From the NCBI GenBank assembly GCA_964017045.1, contig OZ024810.1:3273365-3337364 (forward strand): 64,000 nt of DNA, written 5' to 3'. Shown one piece after another: positions 23,780 through 35,082 of this stretch. Origin of the DNA: Omphiscola glabra. Lineage: Eukaryota; Mollusca; Gastropoda; Lymnaeidae. Made by a program: the position numbers and the translations under genes. Each line of letters begins with the position of its first letter. The stretch's first letter is position 1. The notes below the pieces were generated by a model. That model was not told the DNA's origin. It worked only from the letters and a program-made list of their open reading frames with translations, and ran no database searches.

Positions 23780-24135
23780 TTCCACCTCCAACATCCATCT
23801 CCGCCATCCATCTCCACCATCTATCTCCGCCATCCATCTCCAACATCCATCTCCGCCATCCATCTCCACCATCCATCTCCGCCATCCATTTCTGCCATCC
23901 ATCTCCACCATCCATCTCCGCCATCCATCTCCGCCATCCATCTCCACGATCCATCTCCGCCATCCATCTCCGCCATCCATATCCGCCATCCATATCCGCC
24001 ATCCATCTCCGCCATCCATATCCGCCATATATCTCCTCCTTCCACCTCCGCCATCCATCGCCAGCATCCACCTCCACTTTCCACCTCTGCCAGCCACACC
24101 CGACTTCAAACCCCAACATCCACTTCCGCCATCAA
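23780..24135. repeat. 12-bp minisatellite
   Basis: About 28 copies of CATCTCCGCCAT with CCACCATC and ATATCCGCC variants. The 3n period keeps long frames open on both strands (23714-24274 plus, 23730-24119 and others minus), which are Trp-Met-Ala or Pro-Ser-Ile repeats and not genes. Confidence 0.96.
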
Positions 24136-24394
24136 CCTGTGTCAGCAACTGTTAACAAACAAAATCAAACACATTACAGTGTTACAATTTATTACAAGAT
24201 TATATTTCAACACTAAAAACATGGATGAAATGCAGATGTCCACAAGAAAGGTTTGCCAAACGAAACAAGTTTGACAAATGTAATCAATTTTCAGTTTCAT
24301 TAATCTTTTCCAGCCGTTGAAACATTGCATTTTGTACATTTTCTATGAGTTTTTATATAATGAACAAATATTAAAGGCCATTTTTTAAAAGTTT
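24136..24394. other. Short unassigned stretch
   Basis: AT-rich sequence; nothing recognised. Confidence 0.4.
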
Positions 24395-25090
24395 TTTATA
24401 GCTTGGTTTGTCTTATCGCCCCATGACTACGTCTTTATTAGCTTGATTTGTCTTATCGCCACATGACTACGTCTTTTATAGCTTGGTTTGTCTTATCGCC
24501 CCATGACTACGTCTTTTATAGCTTGGTTTGTCTTATCGCCCCATGACTACGTCTTTTTTAGCTTGATTTGTCTTATCGCCCCATGACTACGTCTTTTATA
24601 GCTTGGTTTGTCTTATCGCCCCATGACTACGTCTTTTATAGCTTGGTTTGTCTTATCGCCCCATGACTACGTCTTTTATAGCTTGGTTTGTCTTATCGCC
24701 CCATGACTACGTCTTCCATCTCAATGGCTACCTATATAGCTTGGTTTGTCTTATCGCCCCATGACTACGTCTTTTATAGCTTGGTTTGTCTTATCGCCCC
24801 ATGACTACGTCTTTTATAGCTTGGTTTGTCTTATCGCCCTATGACTACGTCTTTTATAGCTTGGTTTGTCTTATCGCCCCATGACTACGTCTTCCATCTC
24901 AATGGCTACCTATATAGCTTGGTTTGTCTTATCGCCCCATGACTACGTCTTTTATAGCTTGGTTTGTCTTATCGCCCCATGACTACGTCTTTTATAGCTT
25001 GGTTTGTCTTATCGCCCTATGACTACGTCTTTTATAGCTTGGTTTGTCTTATCGCCCCATGACTACGTCTTCCATCTCAATAGTTACCTA
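24395..25090. repeat. 40-bp minisatellite with 178-bp higher-order unit
   Basis: About 17 copies of a 40-bp unit (TAGCTTGGTTTGTCTTATCG, then CCCCATGACTACGTCTTT). An extra 18-bp piece with CATCTCAATGGCTACC follows every fourth unit at about 24717, 24895 and 25073, giving a 178-bp second-order repeat. A CCCTATGAC variant keeps its place within each block, confirming block duplication. Confidence 0.97.
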
Positions 25091-25377
25091 TTGCCACAGG
25101 CGGCACATGAAACTAATTTCCATCCTCGCTTCAAAAAACTCAGATCCGCTTTTAGAAGTAGGGACAAGGACCATGGGGGAGGGGAGAGGTGGGCTTGTAC
25201 AGGGCGTTAGGGCACACGCGATGCTGATGCTAACAATAATTGAAATATTGAGTCTGACTATGGTAACCATGGCAACGGTGTGGTCTTGATTTTTTTTTTC
25301 TTTTCTGGCAGAACAGTTGTCAAAAAAATAAAAAAATTAATATTATTCTTCCAGACCCACTGACTAATCTATTAAGT
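25091..25377. other. Short unassigned stretch
   Basis: Overlapping open frames at 25004-25210 and 25044-25289 start inside the array and show no motif. A T-run lies at about 25289. Confidence 0.4.
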
Positions 25378-25715
25378 TGTTTCATTAACCATGCCCTCCC
25401 CGTTGTTTCCTTAACCATGCCCCCCTGTTGTTTCCATAACCATGCCCTCCCTGTTGTTTCCTTAAACATGCCCCCCTGTTGTTTCCTTAGCCATGCCCCT
25501 TTGTTGTTTCCTTAACCTTGCCCCCCTTTTGTTTCCTTAACCATGCCCCCCTGTTTTTTCTTTAACCATGCCCCGCCTGTTGTCTCCTTAACCATGCCCC
25601 TCCTTGTTGTTTCCTTAATCATGCCCCCCTGTTGTTTCCTTACCCATGCCCCCCCCCCACTGTTTTTTCCTTAACCATGCCCCCCCCCCCCTCTGTTGTT
25701 TCCTTAAACATGATA
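25378..25715. repeat. 24/25-bp C-rich minisatellite
   Basis: About 14 copies of TTGTTTCCTTAACCATGC plus a C-run of 4 to 11 bases and CTG. The length of the C-run varies from copy to copy. The opposite strand carries regularly spaced G-runs. Confidence 0.94.
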
Positions 25716-25785
25716 TCCCTATTCAAACATCTAAGGCTCTCTGAGACAGGGCTCAGAGTAAAGAACTCTTTAGTTTAGTTACTCC

Positions 25786-26138
25786 AACACAAATCAGGCC
25801 AGTTACTACAATATCAACAGATGTTTAATAAGGCCAGTTACTACAATATCAACAGATGTTTAATAAGGCCAGTTATTTCAATATCAACAGATGTTTAATA
25901 AGGTCAGTTACTACAATTTCAACAGATGGTCAACAAGAATAAGGCCAGTTACTACAATATCAACAGATGTTTAATAATGCCATTTACTACAATATCAACA
26001 AATGTTTAATAAGGCCATTTACTACAATATCAACAGATGTTTAATAAGGCCATTTACTACAATATCAACAGATGTTTAATAAGGTAAGTTACTACAATAT
26101 CAACAGATGTTTAACAATAATAAGGCCAGTTACTCCAA
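25786..26138. repeat. 35-bp minisatellite, about 9 copies
   Basis: Copies of AAGGCCAGTTACTACAAT plus ATCAACAGATGTTTAAT. Two copies carry the same small insertion (CAACAAGAAT, AACAATAAT). Confidence 0.95.
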
Positions 26139-26944
26139 TTGTAAGAGTTATTTTCAAGACACGATTTATCGACAGTTGTCCTCAAATTTTCGCTCTGTAA
26201 TCTGTTCTGGACAATTTATAATCTTATAATAATTTGAAATGATTACGCCACACATCCAAACATCCACACATCCATCCCTAATGACTAATTCCGAGCTGTA
26301 AAAGAGTCAGTCTCTTTGGTTGGTTTTAAAAATGATCGATTTACTGTATTGGGCCAGGCACATATTTTTAATTAGGTCAATAGTCATCATTATTTTCTTA
26401 GAATATATGTGGTCACGTTACAAGATATCTGAAGATGGCGTGCGTTTCAACTGACTTTGTATACCTGAACAAAGAATCACTGGATCATTTTGACGGATTT
26501 GACAAGTGATTAACAAAACCCCTAGATGCACGCTCAGAAAATATTTATAGAATACACAGTTTATTGTAACAAAGGAAAGGGAAGGGAAAAACCAAATACG
26601 ATCATAATTACATAAACAAAAACAGTTTTTAAAAAGATACACACATATGACATTTTCTGAGAAATTGATTATACATTATAGACAGATATTGATAGTCCGG
26701 CATACCATTTGGTTAGATTAACATCAGGGAGGGTTATGGTTTGGGACATGACTAAAGCTGTTGATACATTTCACAACACGCACTTCACAGTGTGTTCACT
26801 TTTCGACAGATATTAACATTGTCATTATAATGTCATTACATTGTAACATTCAACACATTTGGCCATTACTTTAAAAAAAAAAAAAAGATCTCAAATTTCC
26901 CGAAGGGATAAATAAGTCCATCATAAATCTCAACACACAGGCAG
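26139..26944. other. Non-coding stretch
   Basis: No gene recognised. An A-run lies at about 26871-26886. The open frame 26418-26642 (minus) has no motif. Confidence 0.45.
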
Positions 26945-27226
26945 CAATAGTCATTGGTGTTTTGTAATAGTCATGGGTGTTTTGTGATTATCATTGGTGT
27001 TTTATGATGTCATTGGTGTTTTGTGATAGTCAACGGTGTTTTGTGATAGTCATTGTTGTTTTGTAATAGTTATTGGTGTTTTGTGATATCCATTGGTGTT
27101 TTGTGATAGTTATTGGTGTTTTGTGATATCCATTGGTGTTTTGTGATAGTTATTGGTTTTTTGTGATAGTTATTGGTGTTTTGTGATAGTTATTGGTGTT
27201 TTGTGATAGTTATTGGTGTTTTGTGG
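26945..27226. repeat. 20-bp minisatellite, about 14 copies
   Basis: Tandem copies of TTGGTGTTTTGTGATAGTTA with CAT and TATCC variants. Confidence 0.95.
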
Positions 27227-28096
27227 GTTTCCGTTAGGGAAAAGGAAACGGTATTTGTTCTACATTGTTATTGATTTGGCGTTGAACATTTTTATAAATT
27301 GCATCGAAAAAACAGGCAGCGACCAAAGAAAAGACAACCATTAAAGATAATGTAGTGATACTTGAGTTCTCTTACTTGATCGAGCAGCTTGGTTGTTATG
27401 CTGTGTTGTAAGTCCCCACAATGACAACTTTCCCCAGAGCTGGGATGTTTCACATGAAACAATTTACTGATATAATTAGTTAAACTGAAAGCTGAGCAGA
27501 TTATGTTAAACTATAAAACTGATTGTGTGTCTGAGCATCTAGTACATTTAGATATGTGTCCTTCTGTTACAACCATCAGTCATGTTTATCTGACTGGTAG
27601 CTTTGCAGTCAGATTACTTCACCATCAGTGACTTTATAACTCCATCTGCAACACACTAATAGAAACGAGCATACGTCTAATAATAACATACTGCACTTTA
27701 TTACACATAAACAAGTACATATGTTTTTCACAAAATAGATAAGGTAAATTATTCAAATGAACATGTTGAATAAGCATTTGTATGTCACACTTAATTCAAC
27801 TTACATGTACGACCTCTTTGTTTAGTGAGAACACATAATTTACACTCACTCAAAATGGCGGCTTTCATGCAATGTTCTCCTCCGCCTACAAAATAGTTCT
27901 TAAATAATAAAGTTTGTCATTCATTATTACATCCACATGCCTCACGTGATTTCTTCATAACATCAAATCAGCATCATATGTCAATTCTTACTGTTACACG
28001 CCCCCTTATCTATAAGAAATGTCCCAATTTTAAAAAATAAAATAAAATTATGTACTTCATATGATGTTGGAAATGAATCCATACTGACCACACAGC
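27227..28096. other. Non-coding stretch
   Basis: AT-rich sequence with no open frame of note. CAAAATGGCGGCTTTCATG at about 27850 resembles a YY1-type site, but nothing around it looks like a first exon. Confidence 0.4.
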
Positions 28097-28097
28097 T

Positions 28098-28172
28098 GCA
28101 TTGAACAATCTAACCCCACACTGGCTCTCATAATGCATTGAACAATCTAACCCCACACTGGCTCTCATAAAG
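28098..28172. repeat. 37-bp direct repeat, 2 copies
   Basis: Two perfect copies of a unit with GCATTGAACAATCTAACC and CACACTGGCTCTCATAA, and the start of a third. Confidence 0.95.
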
Positions 28173-28267
28173 CATTGAACATGGTTCCTCTAACGCCATG
28201 ATACAGACCACTTAAAAATAACAAAAAAGTCAAAGACTTTCAGAACTGAAAAGCCCACGTGGAACGA

Positions 28268-28335
28268 TGTCAAACGATCTTTACTTACATGTCAAATGAT
28301 ATTTACTTACATGTCAAATGATCTTTACTTACATT
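28268..28335. repeat. 22-bp tandem repeat, 3 copies
   Basis: Three copies of GTCAAATGATCTTTACTTAC plus AT. Confidence 0.93.
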
Positions 28336-28493
28336 TGGATGAATAAATTAAACAACGTTTTATTATAAATCCTTTGTAAAAAAAATGTTCATTATTTTAT
28401 TTTATATCAATATTGTAATGTCCCACCCGCTTTTACACGGCAAAGTATTCAACAACTCTTTCAGAAAAAAAAAAAACAGAAAATTTTACTGTC

Positions 28494-28757
28494 CAAACGC
28501 ACTTGCCATAACTTTTACGAATTTCATTTAGCGCTGTTATCGGGAATTTTATTTTGTGATATCAATGTCATCATATTTCCTTCACCTTCCCATTAATAAC
28601 GGGAAAAACTGATTTTTGGGAGTTGTGGGTGGGTGTGGGGCTAAAAATTCCATATAATGTGTTGTCATCGCCAACGAGTCTATGTGCCAAATTTCATCTC
28701 GGTATGTTGACGGGAAGTGGGTCAACTAGCCTTCCGAAGATTTTACCAAACACCGAG
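28494..28757 (+). repeat. Dispersed repeat family A, plus-strand copy
   Basis: The most complete copy: AAACGCACTTGCCATA, then GCTGTTATCGGGAATTTTA, then a G-rich segment, AACGAGTCTATGT, ACGGGAAGTGGGTCAACT and GAAGATTT. It aligns over its length with the minus-strand copy at 7333-7572. The open frame 28623-28856 crosses it and is not a gene in my view. Confidence 0.85.
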
Positions 28758-28868
28758 GAAGAAGCACAAGAAGAAAGGCGAAGTTTTTATCAAGGATTTA
28801 AAAATCACCTCACTTCAGCTTCATCTGAGTCTGCTTCTCTTTTTAATCTGAATTAATTCCACTTGTGT

Positions 28869-29062
28869 TTGATGCAATATGGCGGCTATCAAATGTTTGA
28901 TGCAATATGGCGGCGATCAAATGTTTGATGCAATATGGCGGCGATCAAATGTTTGATGCAATATGGCGACGATCAAATGTTTGTTGCAGTATGGCGGCGA
29001 TCAAATGTTTGATGCAATATGGCGGCCATCAAATGTTTGATGCATCATGGTGACGATCAAGA
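28869..29062. repeat. 28-bp minisatellite, about 7 copies
   Basis: Tandem copies of CAATATGGCGGCGATCAAAT plus GTTTGATG, decaying at the right end. Each unit carries an AATATGGCGGC word similar to a YY1 site; this may be chance. Confidence 0.96.
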
Positions 29063-29602
29063 GCGACTAATGGAATCTAAACGTGACCTAATGACAAACA
29101 ATGTTATAATTGATAAGACGAATGTTCAATAATTTTTTAACCGAGGATAATGTTCAAAATTACTACAAGACTATAGGGTAGAGGGTGGGGCATTTGATAA
29201 TTTTAATACGCCTTAGAAGCAAACACATTTGACAAAATATGTCTTCACTGTCTGCAGCGTGAGCTTAAGACACAGTTATTGTCTTATTAGCCATCACACT
29301 AATGTGGGACCATCAAGACATGGGAGATGGGAGGGGGGTGGGGTGGGGTGGTGGGTTTGATGGGTGGGGCATTCATCTATTATGTAATGATGTTGCTTTT
29401 CTTAGCCACTTAGTCAGTAGGTGGATTGTGTAATGATTTGGAGAATTTCTGAAAAGGGGAGGGAGTGGGCAGGTGATGTTAAACACACTTTTACATCTTT
29501 CGATTCTCTGACAATTTATATACACATGAATTTATTTGTTGACAGCTGTCAAAAAAGCAACCGCATCCGAAAATAAAACACAATATATGATACAAATGTT
29601 CA
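29063..29602. other. Non-coding stretch, G-rich in the middle
   Basis: A G-rich tract (GGGGGGTGGGGTGGGG) lies at about 29331-29350. No open frame is recognised. Confidence 0.45.
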
Positions 29603-29603
29603 T

Positions 29604-29785
29604 TTATGAAAAGATGGTATGATTGTATGGTTTATAAACAAGATGGTATGGTTGGATGGTATATAAACAGGATGGTATGGTTGGATGGTGAATAAACAAG
29701 ATGGTATGGTTGGATGGTATATAAACAAAATGGTACGGTTGGATGGCATATAAACAAGATGGTATGAATGGATGGTATATAAGCG
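29604..29785. repeat. 29-bp minisatellite, about 6 copies
   Basis: Copies of AAGATGGTATGGTTGGATGG plus TATATAAAC. The minus-strand open frame 29604-29972 is built largely from it. Confidence 0.94.
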
Positions 29786-30305
29786 CGGGGAGATGTTGCT
29801 TAAAAAAAGGATTGCCCCGGGTGCAGCTTTTTCCCATTAACAACCCTGAGCCTAACCTCGTCAGATAGGAAAACAACTTTAAACCATAATTCACAACAAC
29901 AACAACAAAAATTGGGGGACAAAAATCATATTCATTTCTGAAGGAAATGTAAAGAGACACGTTTTTGGCCATCGACGTCTCCTCCAGTTTAGTGGATTAC
30001 AAAGAGAGACAGACGAGAGAAGAGACACTCGAGTCCGACATCTCAGCCAGCAACACAACAACAATACTCTCCGGTAATCTATTTTATGTAATTTAAGTAA
30101 AGGCAAGCAACATGACCGCTGAAAAAGAGGATGTCCCCCGTCCCCCCTTTTCCCGGGGGCCGGTCGTCTTTTTTTCCTCAGACAGTTTGTCCTCTTTAAA
30201 TTTTAAATAGTGAGCTGAAATTGGTGGACTTTCTACTGACCTTATTTATTTGAAAAGATTGGGGTTTTTTTGTTTTTTTTAATGGAAATAAGTCTTCATT
30301 TAGAG
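29786..30305. other. Non-coding stretch
   Basis: Overlapping short open frames on the minus strand (29604-29972, 29891-30106) have no motif. Confidence 0.4.
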
Positions 30306-30500
30306 TAGTGGCGTAACTAAGGTGTGGTGATACGACTGGGGTGCGTGGTTACAACGGGAACACCATTTCGCCCTTTTAATGAAAACAAAGTTTTATAATA
30401 AAATTATGAAAAAATAATTTTAGAAAGATAGTTTACAATGTATAAATTTATTATATAATTGTCTTGCCCCGGGCACATGCAGTCCAAAACTACACCACTG
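30306..30500 (+). mobile_element. Decayed relative of the CAGTGGCGTAGC MITE
   Basis: It begins TAGTGGCGTAAC and ends AAACTACACCACTG, a worn version of the inverted ends of the MITE at 4676, and contains GCCCCGGGCAC near its right end. The two flanks (ATTTAGAG and AGCAGAAG) do not match, so the target duplication has decayed or the ends are misjudged. Confidence 0.55.
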
Positions 30501-30537
30501 AGCAGAAGTTCTTCATTTATTACGAGATATACATTGT

Positions 30538-30775
30538 TAAACAGGGGTCATGTCTAGTTGATTGAGAAACTTGAGTCATACAAGGGTCATGTCTAGTTGA
30601 TTGAGACATTTGAGTCAAACAGGGGTCATGTCTAGTTGATTTAGACATTTGAGTCAAACAGGGGTCATGTCTAGTTGATTGAGACATTTGAGTCAAACAG
30701 GGGTCATGTCTAGTTGATTTAGACATTTGAGTCAAACAGGGGTCATGTCTAGTTGATTGAGACACTTGGGTCCAG
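30538..30775. repeat. 39-bp minisatellite, 6 copies
   Basis: Copies of AAACAGGGGTCATGTCTAG plus TTGATTGAGACATTTGAGTC. Copies with TTGATTTAG alternate with TTGATTGAG, suggesting a 78-bp second-order unit. Confidence 0.96.
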
Positions 30776-31322
30776 AGAGTAAATTAGCGATGTCATAAAT
30801 AATAAAAGATACAATTATGAAAGAAGAAATTTCTAGATTTGTTTTGATGTTTTATCATTAAAAGATAAATATCAGTTTCACATTTTAAGTTCTAATTTCC
30901 TTTCTGTCTGAACTGAAATGAAGACACACCCTTCTCATTATGTGTTCTGAAGTCGGCTAATCAAAACTGATGATACTCCTGCGCACATGCATCGCGCATC
31001 AAGACACACACCAAAGCCAAAACACACGTCATTTCAGTCTAGACAGCGGCCATTTTGTTTGCTGGATGTGTTCCTGCGACAGTCGACAATAAGCGCAAAG
31101 AGACATGAGAGCCAGTCGCGTGGAACATCTGGTTATATTTTTAAACATAAGATGTAGATTTTGATTGGCATGAAGTGAAATCTGCTATGAAGCAAATTAT
31201 TATCGTCTGTCCAGAGTATTGTCCGATGAAATAATGAAAATTAACGACATGGCAATGGGTGAGGAACGGTTTTAAATGGTTAACTTTGTCGTTGCACATT
31301 ACTTAAAATGTCTGCCTCTAGA
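30776..31322. other. Non-coding stretch
   Basis: Nothing recognised. GCGGCCATTTTGTTTGC near 31045 is a YY1-like word on the minus strand with no supporting context. Confidence 0.4.
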
Positions 31323-31330
31323 GTCTAGAC

Positions 31331-31561
31331 CGGGGATCTTCAACGTTTTGCAGCGCCGTATCCACTCGTTATTTTTAAAAACTATTTCACGCACTTCCAT
31401 TTTCATTTCAAAACATGTTTCCAGCTCCCCGGTAAAAAATCTAATAAAAAGCAAATAAATCTGATTTATTTTATCTGTCCTTGCCCCCTTCTCTTTTCAA
31501 TACCCCCGCACCCCGCGGGGTGGGGGTGTGGGGTAAAGGCACACCAGATTAAGATCCCCTG
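31331..31561 (+). mobile_element. hAT-type MITE with GGGGATCTT ends
   Basis: A 231-bp element starting CGGGGATCTTCAA and ending TTAAGATCCCCTG, whose inverted ends agree apart from the second base (consensus CAGGGGATCTT). Both flanks are GTCTAGAC (31323-31330 and 31562-31569), a perfect 8-bp target duplication. GTCTAGAC is itself a palindrome. The interior has CCCCGCACCCCGCGGGG near the right end and no coding frame beyond the spurious 31276-31458. I do not recognise the family by name. Confidence 0.85.
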
Positions 31562-31569
31562 GTCTAGAC

Positions 31570-32472
31570 CGAGTAGTAGCGACTGTCACAGTAAGATTAT
31601 GTGTAATATTTTCGATGCTATTCTTGACGTGTGCTTTCTTCGGGTACGTGAGTGAATACTTTTTTTCGACTGATGTGTATTGTATTTGGGAGTTCAGTTT
31701 CAGTCAGACGGGATTGGTTGATAGGGATGGGGGCATATAGTGTGGGAACTTTCTTGGGCTGGAGATAATTTTTGTTGTTGTTGTTGTTGTTGAATGCATA
31801 GAGACGAAGTGTGAACGCTAATTTGGAGAGTGCATTTTCATAATAGTGTGTAGGATTTTGAAAGTGTTCTTCTAGCAGTTTTCTGTCTATGAAACGTGAG
31901 TGTTTATTTCTTGTACCGTACGTTTCCTAGTGCGACACGTTGTGGTTTTCCTTGCCCGAGAACCGCAAGTGTCCATTTAATGTGCAGTGTCTTGTCTATG
32001 AAGCTTCTTTCAAAACTTGCTGTCAATGCATTTTTTATTCGCTTAAAATATCCCAACGTATAATGTTTCTTTTTTAAACAATAATAATAATAAGATAATC
32101 TCGAATACATTATAACATTTTATTAACTTTTTAAAACATTTTTAATTATTATTTTTTAAAATTTTTAACATGTCGCGGAAAGATTTCCCAAGTTTACAAC
32201 AACAAAAAAAGGATCGATAATTAATTTCTTCATACTCTAGTCTATGTCACCTTCGCGTCCCAATTGGGATTTTTTTAAATTAAGAATATCCTCTATATTT
32301 GGGAACATCATTTGAACAATTGTCAAACATGCCTGTGCGTTATCTCTGTGAGACGTAAATGTGTGTTGGTTTATTACTCGGCCATGAGAAGTTGCACTTT
32401 GTCTCTTCTAAATACAGCGTAATAGTATGCTGTTTGTATCAGGCACAAAAATAATTACTTCATATAAACACA
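31570..32472. other. Non-coding stretch with a (GTT)n run
   Basis: TTGTTGTTG repeats lie at about 31769-31791. The open frame 31904-32110 (minus) has no motif. Confidence 0.45.
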
Positions 32473-32580
32473 ACTTTTAATCTTTGATTATGCAGTACAA
32501 AAACAAACGCGACATATAATCTTTAATTATGAAGTACAAATACAAAATCTACTTATAATCTTCAAGTAAGCAGTAAAAAT
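32473..32580. repeat. Diverged direct repeat, about 40 bp, 3 copies
   Basis: TAATCTTTGATTATGCAGTA recurs in altered form (TAATCTTTAATTATGAAGTA, TAATCTTCAAGTAAGCAGTA). Confidence 0.75.
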
Positions 32581-32985
32581 TTCTCTTCAATCATTCGAGA
32601 TACCTCCTCCCCCCTCTCATCTTTTTTTTTGTTCCCAATGCCCCAACCCATCCTGGTCAGATTGCACAGGTATACATCTCTCGGTTGCCATTGACTACCA
32701 CAGATTTCAAAACGAGATCGCATTTAAATGAACAACCTGCTCCGTGGTTGTAAAAAAAAAAAAAATCAAATAAAAAAAGAAATTAAATGTTCCCATTCGG
32801 ATGATTAAATCGCGAGTGCATAGTCAGAGCGTGGCGCCCCTTGAGGACGCCCCCTTGAGGACGCCCTAACGTGTTCAATCGAATGGATGAAATATTTAAA
32901 GCCACCCCAGCCCCCTCCTTTGGCAAGGTCGCCACATATGGTATCAAATATTACCGAGGGAGGATATTTTGATTAAGTTACCAAT
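32581..32985. other. Short unassigned stretch
   Basis: It contains a doubled CCCTTGAGGACGCC near 32837-32867 and an A-run near 32753. Confidence 0.45.
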
Positions 32986-33588
32986 AGATGTCATAGAGTA
33001 TGAAATGAACTGATGTCATAGAGTATGAAATGGACTGATGTCATATAGTATGAAATGGACTGATGTCATAGAGTCTGAAATGGACTGATGTCATAGAGTA
33101 TGAAATGGACTGATGTCATAGAGTATGAAATGGACTGATGTCATAGAGTATGAAATGGACTGATGTCATAGAGTATGAAATGGACTGATGTCATAGAGTA
33201 TGAAATGGACTGATGTCATATAGTATGAAATGGACTGATGTCATAGAGTATGAAATGGACTGATGTCATAGAGTATGAAATGGACTGATGTCATAGAGTA
33301 TGAAATGGACTGATGTCATAGAGTATGAAATGGACTGATGTCATAGAGTATGGAATGGACTGATGTCATAGAGTATGAAATGGACTGATGTCATATAGTA
33401 TGAAATGGACTGATGTCATAGAGTATGAAATGGACTGATGTCATAGAGTATGAAATGGACTGATGTCATAGAGTATGAAATGGACTGATGTCATATAGTA
33501 TGAAATGGACTGATGTCATAGAGTATGAAATGGACTGATGTCATAGAGTATGAAATGGACTGATGTCATAGAGTATGAAATGGACTGA
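32986..33588. repeat. 25-bp minisatellite, 24 copies
   Basis: Twenty-four copies of TGATGTCATAGAGTATGAAA plus TGGAC with very few differences. The TATAGTATG variant recurs at about 33044, 33219, 33394 and 33494. It ends sharply at GAGCGGCCGTCGGC. Confidence 0.97.
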
Positions 33589-33959
33589 GCGGCCGTCGGC
33601 ACCGCAGTCCATAAGTAACATGTCATGTAATTGATGTTCATAGAATAACCAGTTGTTATTAGGCCCAACTTTACCGATTTCACAAATTATTGATGTATGT
33701 AAGTGGAAGTTTTTGTATCCAGGATAGAAGTTTTAAAGTCAAGCCATACCTAATGTAACCGTCCTAGAAACTGCACATTTCTTCTTTTTATCCTTATTTT
33801 ATAGAAGAAAGTTAAGCAGGAAATCTGGGGGTTAAGATTTTAACACTAAAACTTTACTAATCGAGTGGAAATTGTTGGCGGGGTTCGTAAATTTTGTTAC
33901 GCAATGGGAAGGTCTTACCGGGAATTTCGCCAAGCATCTACAGCCTACCTAATGTGATG
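33589..33959. other. Short unassigned stretch
   Basis: No open frame or repeat recognised. Confidence 0.4.
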
Positions 33960-33967
33960 GTCTAACA

Positions 33968-34165
33968 CAGCGGTTCTCAGCCTGTGGGTCGCGACCCCTT
34001 TGGGTGTCGCACGACCCTTTTCCAGGGGTCCCAAAAGACTATCTGAAAACACATATGCTCTACAGCTATGAAGTAGCAATGAACATAATTTAATGGCTGT
34101 GGGGTCGCCACAACATAAGAAACTGTATTAAAGGCTCGCGGCATTAGGAAGGTTGAGAACCACTG
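33968..34165 (+). mobile_element. SPIN-like non-autonomous hAT element
   Basis: A 198-bp element beginning CAGCGGTTCTCAGCCTGTGG and ending GGTTGAGAACCACTG, with GTCGCGACCCCTTTGGG near the left end and GGCTCGCGGCATTAGGAAGG near the right. From memory this is the end-to-end layout of the SPIN_NA elements of vertebrates. Both flanks are GTCTAACA (33960-33967 and 34166-34173), an exact 8-bp hAT target duplication, so the copy is complete and young enough to keep it. No transposase is present. SPIN is known for transfer between distant animals. Confidence 0.92.
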
Positions 34166-34173
34166 GTCTAACA

Positions 34174-34844
34174 TCTCGGTCCATCATGCTCACACAATAA
34201 TTTCACAATCACTTTTTTAAAATAAATAAAACACCAGAAAATCCATGGGACATGATTATACAATGACGGTTAGGCGTCAGACAAAAAATCAGTTGCTGCG
34301 TGACTAACGACATGTATGACGTATAATTAGCGTCATTTGCGGTCGCGGTCGCAGGAACCGAGTGTGTTTTCGTCTGACGTTTCAGCTGCAGCCCTCGAAT
34401 AAGTTCGACTGTGCACACGAGACAACAGCCTGGGGATACATAAATGCACCGTGCTTGTGTCAGGCCCCGATGCTGAGTTGCACAATCGACGTCTCGAACA
34501 AATAATATGTCAAGGTCGTAAAACAGCCTTAAAATCTATTTTTAGAAACATATGGATAGATAATAAACCAGCAGTACCTGAGACTGCAGGAGGGCATTAT
34601 AGTCTGATAACGTTCATGCAGTGACGTAGCTGAGGTCAGTGCCAACCGGGGTTGGCCAATGGTTTTGTCGACCCCTCAGTTGGCCCAAAATGCCACCCAT
34701 CAATATAGAATGCGACATGTGGTTTTTGTCTTGAAATCTTGAAACTGTTGATGAAGACAAAGACACCCATAAGCAACACTTAAACTACTCACGTTCGGCG
34801 ATTGTCGTTTTGTTCATTTTAAAGCGGTCTTTGGAGATTAAGTA
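34174..34844. other. Non-coding stretch
   Basis: A solitary CAGTGACGTAGC at about 34619 resembles the MITE end at 4676 but no opposite end is found. The open frame 34209-34418 (minus) has no motif. Confidence 0.45.
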
Positions 34845-35082
34845 GAACATGATATAGAACATGATATAGAACATGATATATAACATGATATATAACATGA
34901 TATAAAACATGATATAGAACATGATATAGAACATGATATAGAACATGATATAGAACATGATATAGAACATGATATAGAACATGATATAGAACATGATATA
35001 GAACATGATATAGAACATGATATAGAACATGATATAGAACATGATATAGAACATGATATAGAAAATGATATATAACATGACA
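34845..35082. repeat. 12-bp minisatellite, about 20 copies
   Basis: Near-perfect copies of AACATGATATAG. The three overlapping minus-strand open frames (34785-35094) are repeats of four residues such as MFYI and are artefacts. Confidence 0.97.

Noticed and set aside
28869..29062. Cluster of YY1 sites acting as an insulator or enhancer
   Set aside because: The AATATGGCGGC words are part of a 28-bp tandem unit and appear at repeat period; nothing else suggests regulation.
30306..30500. An intact MITE with target duplication
   Set aside because: The ends resemble the GTAGC family but flanks ATTTAGAG and AGCAGAAG do not match, so only a decayed relative is claimed.
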